NCBI RefSeq assembly: GCF_015832195.1
Contig: NC_052033.1
Coordinates: 3,286,001 to 3,350,000 of the forward strand
Length of the DNA: 64,000 nt
Reading direction: 5' to 3'
Origin: Motacilla alba alba
Taxonomy: Eukaryota > Chordata > Aves > Passeriformes > Motacillidae
The position numbers and the translations under genes are program-made. The notes beneath the pieces are model-generated. The model had not been told where the DNA came from. It made no database searches and saw only the letters and a program-made list of their open reading frames with translations. Below are positions 12,846-25,960 of the stretch, in pieces; the stretch's first letter is position 1, and each line of letters begins with the position of its first letter.

Positions 12846-15704
12846 TTTTAAGCCTGAGGCTCACAAAGAGGCTGAACCTTCACTTCTGCACTGGGTTGGT
12901 TTTCATTGAAGAAAAAATTGAAGAACAAAATTGCTGTTCTTTGTGTTGAATATGTAACTAAGTTTAAGCTTCCTCAGTCATTAATTGTGGTGTCTGTAGC
13001 TGCTCCTGCTGTGACACTGTGCACAATGCACCCTTCAGGAATGGCAAATGTCCACTTTGTAGTACTTTTTCTTAAATAATTCTAAAATAGAACGATTTGC
13101 AATGTATTTTTTATGGATTGAAACAGCTTTTCTGCTTTAACAGTCCCTATAAAAACCTAATGTTTGTCTAAAATAACATTGACTTAATCTGTTTTAAGTT
13201 GCATATTTTAGTTTGAAACTAAATGTAGACAATTCTTATTTAACCCCCGATCCAATGAAAATCTGTTTTAAATTAAATAAGGTCAACTTGACATTTTGCA
13301 ATTTTCTTGTGGAGACAAGGCGTAGGGTTGAGGAACAGGTTTTTGTTGCTTGTTTGACTACTGTATTTGTATATTTTATATGATAAACATTGCACTAAAT
13401 AAAAAAAATAAATTTACTGTGTGGAGTTAAAGTGACAAAGAGCTCTGGACAGCACAGGTTATAGTTGAGGTTGCTGTAAAGTATGTTTTCAAAGGAGTAA
13501 TGTGAATAATTTTTCATTTAAATGCTTTAAACCTTTCAGTATCCAATGTTTTCCACAAGCTCCTTCACCAGACTTTTACTGTCTCTCACCTGCACTGTGT
13601 AAAAATCCATGTTTAAAAATCAGAATATCTCTGCAACCTGTCTCCAGTATGAGGAAAAAAACCAACCCAACCCTGTTGGTAATGCCAGAAGTTGTTTCTT
13701 TATTTTCCAAGGCTTGAGCACAGGGCTGTGCTGCAACTGCAGTGACGCTCTTGGGCATGGCAGGGTGGGGTGAAGCAGGTGCTTATTGATACCTTCAGGC
13801 TACAGGTAAAGGTGACTGTGTTTTCTTGAGCATTCACAGACCTGCACAGGTGGATTTTGTTTTAATAATCCGTTTGAGAGTGGGCACTGTTTGTCCTCTG
13901 GTTTTGATGACACACTTTTTAAAAAAAAAAAAACCTGTAGATCTCTGAAAGGAATTGGAACTTGTAAAATTAAAGCTAAACTTTTAAAGGTAAACCTGTA
14001 AAGTTAAGGAATAGTTCAGATCTTCTCCTTGCTGCATCTTCCAGCCTCCCAGTTTTCAATTAAAAAGTTATGTTCAGAATTTCAAAAATCAAATAATTTT
14101 GTCTTGACCCCACCAAACGAATTTTCTTCTGGAAGATTTTATTTTCTAAAGTTTTTAGATTTTTTTAATCTGTTATTTTTTTGGGTAAATCGTTTTTAGG
14201 TTAAGATTTGGCATGGTGTTTGAGGAACTCTAGAGCAAGAAATGAAGTGAAACCTGGAATTTTGGGTAGTGCTTCTTTTGGGTTTTTATAACTCTTAAAA
14301 ACCAACAAGAAGTGTAATGCTGGACTTGCTTTTTTGAACAGATACACACACACACACTCTTGTGTCAGGACCAGTTTTTATTCAGCATTTCCCAATAAAT
14401 ATTCAACCAGTGATGGCACAAAACTTTACCAGATGCCCCCTAGGTCAGGATTTCCTTTGTGGTATTTGTGTTGCTGATTACCAGTGCTGCACACTTCACC
14501 TTGTTTCCCCTGTTAGTCCCACCTCCCCGCTGCCCATTGTTTGCTTCCTTTTCTGTGTCTCCAGACTTTGCAGTCTCACAGGGCAGTGCTGTGAGTCCCA
14601 GATGGAGGAAAAGGCCACCAGAGAGGTGTGAGAGCTTGAGCAGCCCTGGCCAGCAGACCCTGGAGCATCACCACTGTCCCTGACAGACCATTCGGTTCTG
14701 TGCCCGGCATTTGGGACATTAAACTGCAGAAATACATTTTTTCTTTCACAGAGACAATCCAAATGTGAGGAGCTGCTGGAGGGGCCTCCTTCCCCCTTTT
14801 CCTTCCCTGCACAGAGGTGGGAGTGTGCTCACAGCTGTCCAAAGGAGCTGGACTGGTCGCCTGCACTGAGGGAAACGTGCTGCAGCTTTGCAAAATTGCC
14901 TTTGGCGCCTGCTTGAGTGTTCCTGTAGAACCAGCAAATTCCATTTTTCTCATCAGTTGATGCAGCAATTTTCAAAACAAGCTAGGCAGCATTTTTAAAT
15001 ACTTTCATTGCAGTTTCTTTAGGAACTGGGAAATGTCCAACAATCCATCCATCCATCTCTGCTGTATGGTTGTTCCAGAACTGGAATTGCACTTTCTCCC
15101 TTGTAGTGTTTATGCTTCTGTTACTCAAATCTCACCCATCTCTGTATCTACTGCTTGATTTTCTTTAGCAGCTTAAAATGAATTTAAACAGCCTTTTAAC
15201 ACTTCACTTCTCCAGTCATGGTATCTATCTTTTTGTTTAAAGCAGCAGGACAGAGTGATGAACAGCACATGGAAGTTTTAATTATTTTGTGATTATATCC
15301 ACTCAAGGATATCCAGGCACAGATTGCTAATGAAATACAGCTCAGTGATCCCATTTCTTGTTAATGGGATCACCTTGTGACAAGTATTTTCTAAGGAAAA
15401 TGATGCATTTGATAAATGTGATACAAGAAAGAAAACCCAGAGAGAAATTGTTTCTTTTTTTTTTTTTTTGAGGCTGTTGTTTCTGCACACATTAGTCCTT
15501 GAATAAAGTTGTGCCATCTGGAGAGAGGTGTATTCAGATTTTCTATCTGGATGTGCAGACACCAGATAAAGGCTCTCTGGGGAGCCCTGCATTCATATTC
15601 TTGAACTGTGGCAGTGTGTTTCTAGAACGTCATACAAGAATTATCCTTACAGGTTTTGGAAGCTCTTTTATCTGTAGAAAAATGTTACTCACTCCTGCAT
15701 GTAG

Positions 15705-16102
<398 letters not shown>

Positions 16103-16164
16103 TGAGCTCTGCCTCTGGCTGCTGCCCTGAGCCTTCTTCTGTCCCAGGCACGGGGGAACTGAGA

Positions 16165-17050
16165 GGTGTTTTAAAAACTTTTATTCCGTTTTCAGTCCCA
16201 TGTGAAGGGTGAGACAATGCAGGTGTTATAATTCACGCCAGCACAATCAGAAACCAACTATTTCCTAATTACAATACATTGTGTTTCTTAACCTATCAAC
16301 TTTTACCACACCATACTATAAATACTTTAAAGCCAATCATCTGAAATTACTCTTTATGGGTCCTAATACAATGCATCTTTCATAGTTCTCTTTCTCCATA
16401 TATATCAATGTATATATATATCTATATCCTGTTTCCTAATTACAATACACTATAAGTGTATGGAAGTGAATGGAAGTGCCTGGTGTAGTTCTTTTTCAAT
16501 CTGTGGTTTCTGTTTCAAAAGACTTTCAAAAGTAAAATCTTGAAGAGATTTCCAAATCTGTGCTACTGCAATGGTGGACTAGAAGGTGCTGCAACTTTTC
16601 CCTTAATACTGTTGCTCTTTTTGCAGATACAAACTGGTTTTACCTTTTTTCTTCTGCCTCGTGTTCTCCCTCCTCCTTGTCTGTGGGATTCTCTCTTTAT
16701 TGTTTGGTCTTTTTGTTGGCCAAACTCTGGCTGACATTTTGAGCTTTCTTAACGGGTGACTTGCACTGCAACCACACAAGGTGGCTTCTCACAGTTTCTT
16801 GGCACACTTACAGTACAGCCATTGACAGCAGCTTTGTCTCTGTCAGAAAGGTTTGATCAGTGGTCATTTAGTATTTTCTTTTTAAAAAAAAATATTAAAA
16901 AGTTTGGACTATACAGTGTTGTGGTCCTGGATATCTGCTTTAATTTTTAGGGACTTTCTTGCTTCTGGATTGCTGGCAGAACTATTCCAATCTCATCCAA
17001 AAGCCTACTTTGCCCACACAGGGCTAGCTACTGAGCTCAGCAGGTTCCCA
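16165..17050 (-). mobile_element. Solo-LTR-like endogenous retroviral fragment (boundaries uncertain)
   Basis: The + strand 'AAAACTTTTATTCCGTTTTC' reads AATAAAAG on the minus strand, as in an LTR polyadenylation region. It is followed by 'GGGTGAGACAATGC', 'ACCTATCAACTTTTACCACA' and 'AGCCAATCATCTGAAATTAC', blocks I associate with songbird ERV LTRs. 'TTTCCTAATTACAATACA' occurs twice (about 16260 and 16430). No gag, pol or env reading frame is present. The right half (16540-17050) is assigned only tentatively. Confidence 0.5.
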
Positions 17051-17058
17051 AACAAACT

Positions 17059-17243
17059 TTAAATTTAAATTAAACGTTTTAAATTTTCAATTTTTTTTAA
17101 ATTAAATTTTTTTAAATTAATTTTTTTAAAATTAAATTTAATTTTTTTTAAATTTTAAATTAAAATTTTTAAAGTTTCTTCTTTAAATTTTTTTTTTTTT
17201 AATTTTTTTAAAAGTTCTTAAAAAATTTTTTTTAAAGTTCTTA
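17059..17243. repeat. A/T-only low-complexity tract
   Basis: The stretch is about 185 bases of irregular TTTTTAAATTAAA-type sequence with almost no G or C. It is simple sequence and could form local hairpins because AAATT and AATTT blocks alternate. Confidence 0.9.
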
Positions 17244-20200
17244 GAGACAATCTGTAAATGAATCCATTTTTATTCCTGTACACAGGGTCCTGGCTGGTCT
17301 CTGCAGTTTTCCACCCCTGTAGTTTCACTTTTCAGAGCTGGTCCTTCAATGCAGGCTCGCCCAGCAGATCTCTGTCCTGTGGTACTTGCTCCTGGTGTTT
17401 TTTGAAACCTTGAGAAAACCTTCCTGTCTGAGAACCTGCTGTCCGTCTTCTTCAGGCCAAGCACCATTTTTCTTCCATTTTTTCCACAGAGAGCAGACAA
17501 GAAATGCTGAGACATTTTAGCCTTGTTTCTCTCGTGAAGTGTTTCATGGTGCTTTGCTGATGTTTCATCTACACTGGCACAGATTGTGAAGGAGAGGAGC
17601 CTGGTGACTCTAGGCTGTGCTAGGATGTGATGCCATCCCCTGTTTTGGGATAACTTTTGGAAAGAGAAGGTGAAACTCCAGGATAGCCCTGCTTCACTTT
17701 GGCATGCTAGCAATGGTGACATTTGCCACAGTTAGTTATTAATGAGATATTTCATTTTGAAGGCCCATATTTAATTCACTTCTAGCTGAGTTCATGCTAA
17801 ATTATCTGTAGTGTGAAATTCTTAACTGAGGGTACCAGAAGATGTATTTGCCCAGTGAAATAATCCCATTATATTGTATTATTGTAAATATTGTATTTTG
17901 ACTGATATTGTAAATACAGTCTTGTATTCTTGTTTTTAATCCAACCAGCACTAATGGTAGCAGTGAAGGCACGCTGTCACCTGTGACCAGAGTGGTAACA
18001 AATGGCTGTGGCAGGGTGGTAACAGCTCTGCAGAGTTAATTTTATGTTCTCACTGCCTGCAAATCTTTAGTCTTGGTATGGCCAGACTCGTCCTGAAGTC
18101 TGGTTCAAATCTGGTAATTTTTCTAGATTTGGTCTGCAGCTTGGTGAGAATAAAAGCTCTGCTTCCATCTTCTGAGTTGAAAAACTTTAAAGGTTTCCTT
18201 TAAGGCTGGGCAAGCTTTTTGCTTGCAGAAACTTAAGAAAGCCCAATTGTTAGTGTTCAAGCCTTCCCTTTATCAGAATTCTGAACTGTTCTGTTTATCA
18301 GAGCTTTTCTTCTGCTCATGATGCTTTGAGCAATATATTTCATATTTCAGTTCCTCCTTTCCCCTGCCATGCTGCAGTGTTGGTCTCCATAGGCTTGGTG
18401 CAGGTTTACCCTTGTGATTTTTCAGGGTTTGTGGTGTTTAGTTTTATGGTCACAAAGCTTTGTTGGTGGGACCTCTGGAGCAGATGTTTGTACCAGGAGG
18501 TCGTGTTTCTGAAGAAGCTCGTGTCCTTCAGCTTCCAGCCTCTTCTGGAAACAAGTTATTTCTTTTCAGGGAAAGTGTCAAATGACAATATTTGAGATCT
18601 CTCTGCCTGTGGTAGTAAAACCAGTGAGAGCTGTGGCTGTGCCATCTATGACAACTTCAGTTGTTGGGAATAAATTGGTGAGATGGAGAGAAACGTGGGG
18701 TGGAAGCTGGAAATTGCTGATGAACAGCTGCAAAGTGTTGTGGTTTGGAATATCTTAGTTTTCCAACAAAGCTGCAAAGTATTTTAGCAAGCATTAATGC
18801 TATACGAGGCTTCACTTAAAAATCTTTTTAGTTATAGTGGCCATTCCTTTTCTAAATCAACTCTTGAAGGTAGAATTGCTACTCCAAAGAGAAATGGTGA
18901 AAAAAAAATTCAAATAAAGTATGACACACAGTTTCACCTATTGTGTCAGCAAGCTGATAATTACACACGGCTTTTTTTTAAATCTAGCCTTAGGTGTGTC
19001 ACTGTTTTACTTAAAGAAGAGTCATACTTCTAGCCACAAGCAAATTGTTGCTACCCTTCAAAAAATGCAGCACTCAGCATCTTGAAACAAAATGCATAAG
19101 ATCCATTGTGAGCTGAATTACACAGCAAAAATGGCTGCCTGGATAGGAATACACACTCTCAGAGAAAAACAGTAAACACCTTCCAAAGCTGTGATGAGCG
19201 ATTGCAGTCGTGAGCTGCTGGCTTTGCTTAGTTCTGGGAATTGCACAAGGTCTGTCCTGCTCTCACATGGGACCCACTTAGGTACCAAAATACTTTACCT
19301 GGGTCCTGCCCTGTGGCCCCTTAACAGCAGTTACAAATTAAAGCAGAGGGTGGCTTGCAGGGGATTCTTTTTTCCTTTTCTTGTATCAGTTTGTAATTGC
19401 AAGACATTGTTTTCAGCAGTCACGGAGCATAAATATTTCACTTTGGACCAGTGAAAAATCACTTTAAACTGCATGAAGTCAGGTTGGGTTTTTTGGAAAG
19501 TTTCAGACAGTGCTTTAAAATAAATCCTTTTCTCCATACTCACTGTCAGCTGAGTCTTCCCTGGTTTTTTATGAATGTTCTCTTCAGTGATGAAATTGGC
19601 AGAATACTGAAGTTGCAAGCTTGGATTGCTGTAGATCATAGATCAGCCCTTCTCCTTCCTGACCTTGCCACTTTTTTAAGAAAAAAAACAAAAAGAAAGA
19701 AAAAAGACAGAGAACACTTACTGGAAATGCATGAGAGTGTTTCTAATAGCACTTGCTTGTATTTTTCCATGTCAGGTTTTTTTCCCAATCCATATTTCAA
19801 CAATATACACTTGCTCATCTGCTTAATGGTCTGTTAAAGTCTAGTTAAACTGGTTTCTAAAACCTTGCCTCATCTATTCAAACTACAGGACCACAAAAAG
19901 AAAATCCTTGGCAATGTAGATGAAACTTCACTTCTTTTGCAGGACCATGTTGCTCTTTTTTGAGATGCACACACTGAAGTTGCTGTCCAAGCATATCATT
20001 ATAAAAGCACCACTTGACTGAGCTTTGTTTCTCTCCCAGTCTCTACATGCAGCCTCTCTTTTTAAGTTTACCTGTGAGGAAAGTGAAACAGAATTTAATG
20101 ACTTGGAAATGTGGGTAATTTGATTCCTGCCCCCTTGGGTGTGGAAGTTGCTGTCTGTGAAGTGGCAGGTGCACAGTAAGGAGCTGAACTGTTTTGTTTA

Positions 20201-20589
20201 AAACCTAAACAAAAAAAAAATGAAAAGGAAAACATACTTGCACTCTGTAATACAATTAGAGTGATTAAATGGTTGCTGGCTATCTGAACTGTGTGGAGCT
20301 GGGCAGGGTGCAGGCTCCTTGCTTGTGGCTGCTGTGTCGGGGGTCAGGAGCTGGGATCTGTTGAGAATTTGTGAGAAATGGATTTGTAAAGAATTGTCAA
20401 AACCTGACAGAAAGCTCACACAGTCTGATACATCTGTATGCAAACACTGAGATAAAGTGTACTGATTTAAGAAGGCCATGGGATAGAGATGACATTGTTG
20501 AGAGAGAGATTGAACCAGAAACGAGTTTCAACAAGTTTCAAAATATGACCTTGCAAAAAGACCAGATATTTTAGAGAATTAGGCTGGTG

Positions 20590-20652
20590 TAGGGGGGTCA
20601 GGAGCTGGGATCTGTTGGGATCTGGGATCTGCTGGGATCTGGGATCTGTCTC
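20590..20652. repeat. Short GGGATCTG tandem repeats
   Basis: 'TGGGATCTG' units recur about six times with TT/CT spacers. A related block, 'GGGTCAGGAGCTGGGATCTG', lies about 250 bp upstream at 20337-20364. Together they suggest a small local expansion in intron 1. Confidence 0.75.
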
Positions 20653-22179
20653 TGTGCAGCAGAGCAGGCTGTGGGTGCAGGGCACCAGGGCAGGCAGCCT
20701 TGGCTTCCCCAGGGTGCTGCCTGGCTTTGGGAGGGGGGAACAGGCAGGTGTGGCTCAGGATGGATGATGGAGCTTGCTCCAGGGCAGGATTGTCCTGCAG
20801 AACTGGGGAAATCTGAAGTATTGCTTTGAGCTATGTCTTGTACTGTGATGAAATATGGGGAATGGCTTTCTGCTGTTATGTACCTGCAGAGGAGAGCTGG
20901 CTGCTGAAGGGTAAAAGAACCTCTGTATCATATACCCTCTCCCCTTTTCCTGTCCCCTCTCCTTTTTCTTCTTCTTTTCACAGGATTTGTAACTCATGTT
21001 CTTAGCATTTTTCTTGTTGCTCTTTTCCACGTGTGTATTTCTTACACTTTGACCATTTTACTTCAAATTTTTGGATTGGAATAAGTCACTGAACAGCACA
21101 GGAGTGCGGGTGGTGAACAGGATGTGTGAGAGCTCTGTGTGAGCTGGGTTAGAGGGGCTGCAAAAGCAGCAGTGTGGAAATGGGAATGGTCACAGCATTT
21201 CTCCTTCTGCTTAGACCTTCTCCTAGATAAACAGGAGGAATTAAGCCTGAGTCATCTGCAGTGTGGCTGGAGCAGGCCCTTGTGCTTGCTCCTTGCCCTG
21301 TGGGGCTCCTGCAGTGGTCTAACACAGCTCCATGGGGTAAAGGGAACAGGGGAACTGCTCTGGTCTCAAAAATTAAAAAAAAAAAACAACCCTGAGTCTA
21401 GATGTGTTTTCATCACCCAGCTCCCTGTGCAGCCCTCCCAGGTGGGCACTGGCATGACTGGAGAGGTGCAGAAGGGGCTGTTTGCAGCAGCAGAGCTCAA
21501 CAGACCCAAGTCTCACCTCCTCTTCTTGCTTGGATTGTTCAAACCCGCTTTGCTTTTGGTGGTTCTTGTGCCATCCCTTTCCTAATGTACATCAGGGAGG
21601 GGAGTTTGCTGTCCTGTTACCACTTCACCCTTTTTAAGGCTCAGAAAGGAAATTTTGGTCTTGTACCAAATAGGCAAGAGGTTTGAGAGTTTATTTTTCT
21701 CCTCCCACAGCTTCAGGGTGGCACACTGGGCTTGATGGCAGCAGGTTCCCAGGGGATAGCAGTAGGATCAGCTTCTTGCTGCTTGTGGCTAGTGGAGACT
21801 GGAAGTGCCTGCTGCAGGTGGTAAAAGGAATTCAGGTTTATTGCCTGGTACACCTTGTGCTTGTGAGCTGAGGGCAACTGCTGTTTGTGCTTGTTTCTGT
21901 GTTCTGATGTCTCTCACCTGGCCCACCTCTGCTCCCTGGTTCTTCCCACCCTCTCAGGGAAGGGAATGAGATGCACAGGGGCTGGGCAGTGCCCACTGAC
22001 ATATTTGGAGTCTTCTAACTTTCCCTGAAGCCAGTTAGGTGAGTCCTTGGGAGGATGGATAATGAGGAAAGGGAGAATTATTAGCTGCCTGATAAAATTG
22101 CAACTTTTTAAATCTATGTTTATTGTGCATTTAATTGCTGTCATGCATGCAGGCTCCATATCTCTCAAGGAGTCAAGAA

Positions 22180-23058
22180 ATGTGTTCCATGGGGACTGGA
22201 GGGTGCAGAAGAGCCAGGAAAGGTGTTCCATGGGGACTGCAGGGTGCAGAGGAGCCAGGAAAGGTGTTCCATGGGGACTGGAGGGTGCAGAGGAGCCAGG
22301 AAAGGTGTTCCATGGGACTGGAGGGTGCAGAAGTGCCAGGAAAGGTGTTCCATGGGGACTGGAGGGTGCAGAGGAGCCAGGAAAGGTGTTCCATGGGACT
22401 GCAGGGTGCAGAAGTGCCAGGAAAGGTGTTCCATGGGACTGCAGGGTGCAGAAGTGCCAGGAAAGGTGTTCCATGGGACTACAGGGTGCAGAGGAGCCAG
22501 GAAAGGTGTTCCATGGGGACTGCAGGGTGCAGAGGAGCCAGGAAAGGTGTTCCATGGGGACTGGAGGGTGCAGAGGAGCCAGGAAAGGTGTTCCATGGGA
22601 CTGGAGGGTGCAGAGGAGCCAGGAAAGGTGTTCCATGGGACTGGAGGGTGCAGAAGTGCTAGGAAAGGTGTTCCATGGGACTGCAGGGTGCAGAAGAGCC
22701 AGGAAAGGTGTTCCATGGGACTGGAGGGTGCAGAGGAGCCAGAAAACATGTTCCATGGGGACTGGAGGGTGCAGAGGAGCCAGGAAAGGTGTTCCATGGG
22801 GACTGGAGGGTGCAGAGGAGCCAGGAAAGGTGTTCCATGGGACTGGAGGATGCAGAGGAGCCAGGAAAGGTGTTCATAGGGACTGGAGGGTGCAGAGGAG
22901 CCAGGAAAGGTGTTCATAGCGACAGGAGGGTGTAAAGGTGGCAGGAAAAGTGTTCCATGGGGACTGGAGGGTGCAGAGGAGCCAGGAAAAGTATTCATAG
23001 GGACAGGAGGGTGCAGAGGAGCCAGGAAAGGTGTTCCATGGGGACTGGAGGGTGTAAA
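22180..23058. repeat. Minisatellite, ~22 copies of a 40/41-bp unit
   Basis: Tandem copies of a G-rich unit run across nearly 900 bp; the unit contains 'CCATGGGGACTGGAGGGTGC' and 'AGAGGAGCCAGGAAAGGTGT'. I counted 22 'GTGTTCCAT' or 'TTCATAG' unit starts. Units differ at a few positions: GGGGACT or GGGACT (41 or 40 bp), CTGGAG or CTGCAG, and AGAGGAGCC, AGAAGAGCC or AGAAGTGCC. Neighbouring copies share variants (three AGAAGTGCC copies in a row near 22388-22470), as expected from local duplication. The last five copies are more diverged (TTCATAG). Because 40 and 41 are not multiples of three and the unit lacks stop codons, all frames on both strands stay open. Confidence 0.97.
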
Positions 23059-23939
23059 GCCATCCTCTGCTCCTCCTGGCAGCAGGCAGGTGTGGTGCAC
23101 TTGGGGCAAGTCGAGACATGATCCTTTGAGTAGCTTAAAAAAATATCCCACTTGGTTTGACATCAACAGTTTCTTTATGTTAGGAAATCCTGGTGCAGTA
23201 TCACATAAACTCCCACGACGAAGCAGACAGGTGAAGACACCTTAGAGGTGTTCCACCCTCTGCACTAAGCCTGGCTTTGGGGAGGATGTGCCTGCACTTC
23301 CAAGTGGGAATTAGCCTGAAAAGAGCATTTGTGGAGTTTGATAAGTTAGAATGCTTCATTAAAAGGATTAGCATGGAACAGTGAGTGCAGTGTGATTTAG
23401 GAATCTAATGGGGCACTGGCACAATTCCTGGGGTTTTTATTTTGCTCACCCGGTGTTGTTTGCAGCCCTGGGTGACTCTGGTGGCAGCACAGGCAATATA
23501 CAGCTTTGCTGGCTTCACTTACACAGCTCTTAAGGTAACAGAAGAGTAAGAAAAAAATGGAAAACCTCAATGTGATTATAAAATGAACTCTTGTTTGATG
23601 CAGTGAGGGCAGCAGTCAGGATTCTGAGCTTCTTGGTGTGATGAGGGGTTTTTTGTGGTTGGGTTTTTTTTCCCCCCCTTTAGAAAAGACCAGCATTGAA
23701 ATACTGCATAAATGACAAATTACTCTTCTAGTCTGTATAACCAGAAATGTCAGGCAGAAATTTGCTTCTTTTTGGTTTCAAGGATCATTTTCCTCCAATT
23801 CCTTTAGTCTTGAAAGTTCTCTAATTAAAACATTTATGGGAGCTAGTCATATAATTAAAGCTATATACTACTTAAGTGTCCCTTTAAAATAGTTTATAAG
23901 TCTCTCTGTGTGCCAGAGAATTAGCAAGCATGGTATTGA

Positions 23940-24370
23940 TGCCTTGTGAAGGCTGGCCTAGAACAGAGGCTGGACAGAGTTAAAGAATAAAGCAGGGATT
24001 TATTAGAGGGTTACAATGGGTATATTTTGGGTAGTATAAGAGTCTAGCTAGGGTTATACTTAAGATGGATTTAAAATGGTTATAAAATGCGTGACCGCTC
24101 ATGGGGTCTCTCACTTTTAGAAGTTCTGCTCTATTTGCATATTTCAGTTCATTGTCCAGTTCCAGCTTTAGCCCAGGCACTCCCATCCTGCTTGTTTTTC
24201 TCTCCTCAGCCCATGGTGTTTGTGCTCCTGGGCTGAGATTTGGATCATTTGTCCTTGGTGCCCAGCTGGAGCAGGAATTGTTTTGTGTCCCTGCTCTGTG
24301 CAGAGAGCTCAGCATCCCCTCATATGAAGCTCAGCCCCACACACTAAAGCAGCAGAGAATCTGACAAATA
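23940..24370 (-). mobile_element. Solo-LTR-like endogenous retroviral fragment
   Basis: The + strand runs 'GGCTGGACAGAGTTAAAGAA', 'TAAAGCAGGGATTTATTAGA', 'GGGTATATTTTGGGTAGTAT' and 'CTATTTGCATATTTCAG'. On the minus strand the block 'AATAAATCCCTGCTTTATT' looks like an LTR polyadenylation region. The order resembles a common songbird LTR family as I remember it; I cannot name the family securely. No coding remnant is visible. Confidence 0.6.
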
Positions 24371-25376
24371 GAAAAGCTAAACCTGAGGCGTTGGTATGAC
24401 GAGTGTGTGCCTGACCCAGCAGTTTTTCAGCAGTGAGCCATGGGTGCTGCTTCCTGATGAAATGCTTCCTGAACATTTGCTCTTGCAGGCTCTGTTGTTT
24501 GGATGACCTCCTCTCTCCTCTTGTCTTTGTGGCAGAGAGGGGTATTGCTCCTGCAGGTAGCAGTAAGAAAGCATTAACTGTCTTTAGAACACTTCATTGG
24601 GGTTTGTTTTCATTTCATTCTGACTTTCTGGCTCCTGTTTTCCCTAATGGAGATAAACTGAAATTACAGAGGCCAAGCTGCCTGTGCATTTCAGAGAAGT
24701 GGAACAACACAGTATTCATCACTGTAGGGAACTGATAGCCACTACCCAGGGAAGTTTGATATTATCAGTGTAATTAATATCCTTATGCTGAAGCAAAGCT
24801 ATCTTGAATTTACTTTTCAGCCAGTATTTATTTCCGGTTTTGCCTGGAGTCAATAAATCATGTAATGAAGAGTTTCAGGGTTTGAAAGGAATAATTTTCT
24901 GCTTAAATGATTCTCCTGAAGTGATGTTTATTTGTTGCTGAAGTTAATTGAATGCTGGAGGTGGATTTCTAAAGCTGCAGACTGCGTGTCCTGGGATATG
25001 TTCTCTCTCCTGTGTTGTGCAGCACATCTTTGAGCAGCAGTTCTTTTGAGGCACAAGAATTACCCTGTGCAGGCTCACCAGACTTCATGCATGAAGAAAT
25101 TGTTTAGTATAATCATCCTTCTGTCCCTATAGCTCACCCTAAAAAACTGTTTTGCAGTTCATCTTGCAGGTTATTTTTTATCAGGATTTGCATGTTGTTT
25201 GATTTTTGTGCCTTGCAGGATGTGACTGTTCTTGTGGAGATAACTGCAGCTTTCCATTGCTTCACTTTGAGTTGTGTTTACTCCTTACACAAGACTTGCT
25301 GTACATTTGCCTATTGAGAAACTGTATTTCCAAGTTTTCATTTGAAAGAGCACTTCTCACATTTGACATCATTATG

Positions 25377-25652
25377 TCCAGGTTTTGCACCCCTGCTCTG
25401 TTTAAAACCTGTTTGTATATTCCATAAATTCCTTTATACAGTGGGGTGGCAGTTGTGCTGTGGGAAGTCCAGGTTTTACCCCCCTGCTCTGTTTAAAACC
25501 TGTTTGTATATTCCATAAATTCCTTTGATACAGTGGGGTGGCAGTTGTGCTGTGGGAAGTCCAGGTTTTACCCCCCTGCTCTGTTTAAAACCTGTTTGTA
25601 TATTCCATAAATTCCTTTGATACAGGGGGGTGGCAGTTGTGCTGTGGGAAGC
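25377..25652. repeat. Tandem array, 3 copies of a 91-92-bp unit
   Basis: Units begin at 25377, 25468 and 25560, each with 'TCCAGGTTTT' then 'CCCTGCTCTGTTTAAAACCT', 'TTCCATAAATTCCTTT' and 'GGGGTGGCAGTTGTGCTGTG'. Copies 2 and 3 are nearly identical and copy 1 differs at a few sites. The array ends about 200 bp before the acceptor of exon 2. Confidence 0.95.
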
Positions 25653-25825
25653 CCACAGCAAACTAGAGAAAACAAGAAAGCACAAGGTTACTTCAACTCA
25701 GGTTTTAGTTCAGCCTTGTATTTCTAAGTCATAAGCTCCTTGGAGGACGTGCTGCCTGTTCTGCTTAGAAGGCTAAATGTTGAAATGATGGCATTGCACA
25801 TTTCTTTTCATGTATTTGCTACTAA

Positions 25826-25960
<135 letters not shown>

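Noticed and set aside
19455..19481. Inverted repeat considered as a hairpin RNA or terminator (TTTCACT…AGTGAAA near 19436-19456)
   Set aside because: The stem is only 7 bp with a 7-nt loop, expected by chance in a window this size. There is no longer precursor-like fold.
22180..23058. Regularly spaced repeats considered as a CRISPR array
   Set aside because: The units abut with no unique spacers, the repeat is 40/41 bp throughout, and the context is a vertebrate intron.
22047..23166. Open frames of 175-333 codons on both strands
   Set aside because: They are translations of the 40/41-bp minisatellite in different frames. There is no unique protein sequence, and the array lies inside an intron of a well-supported gene.
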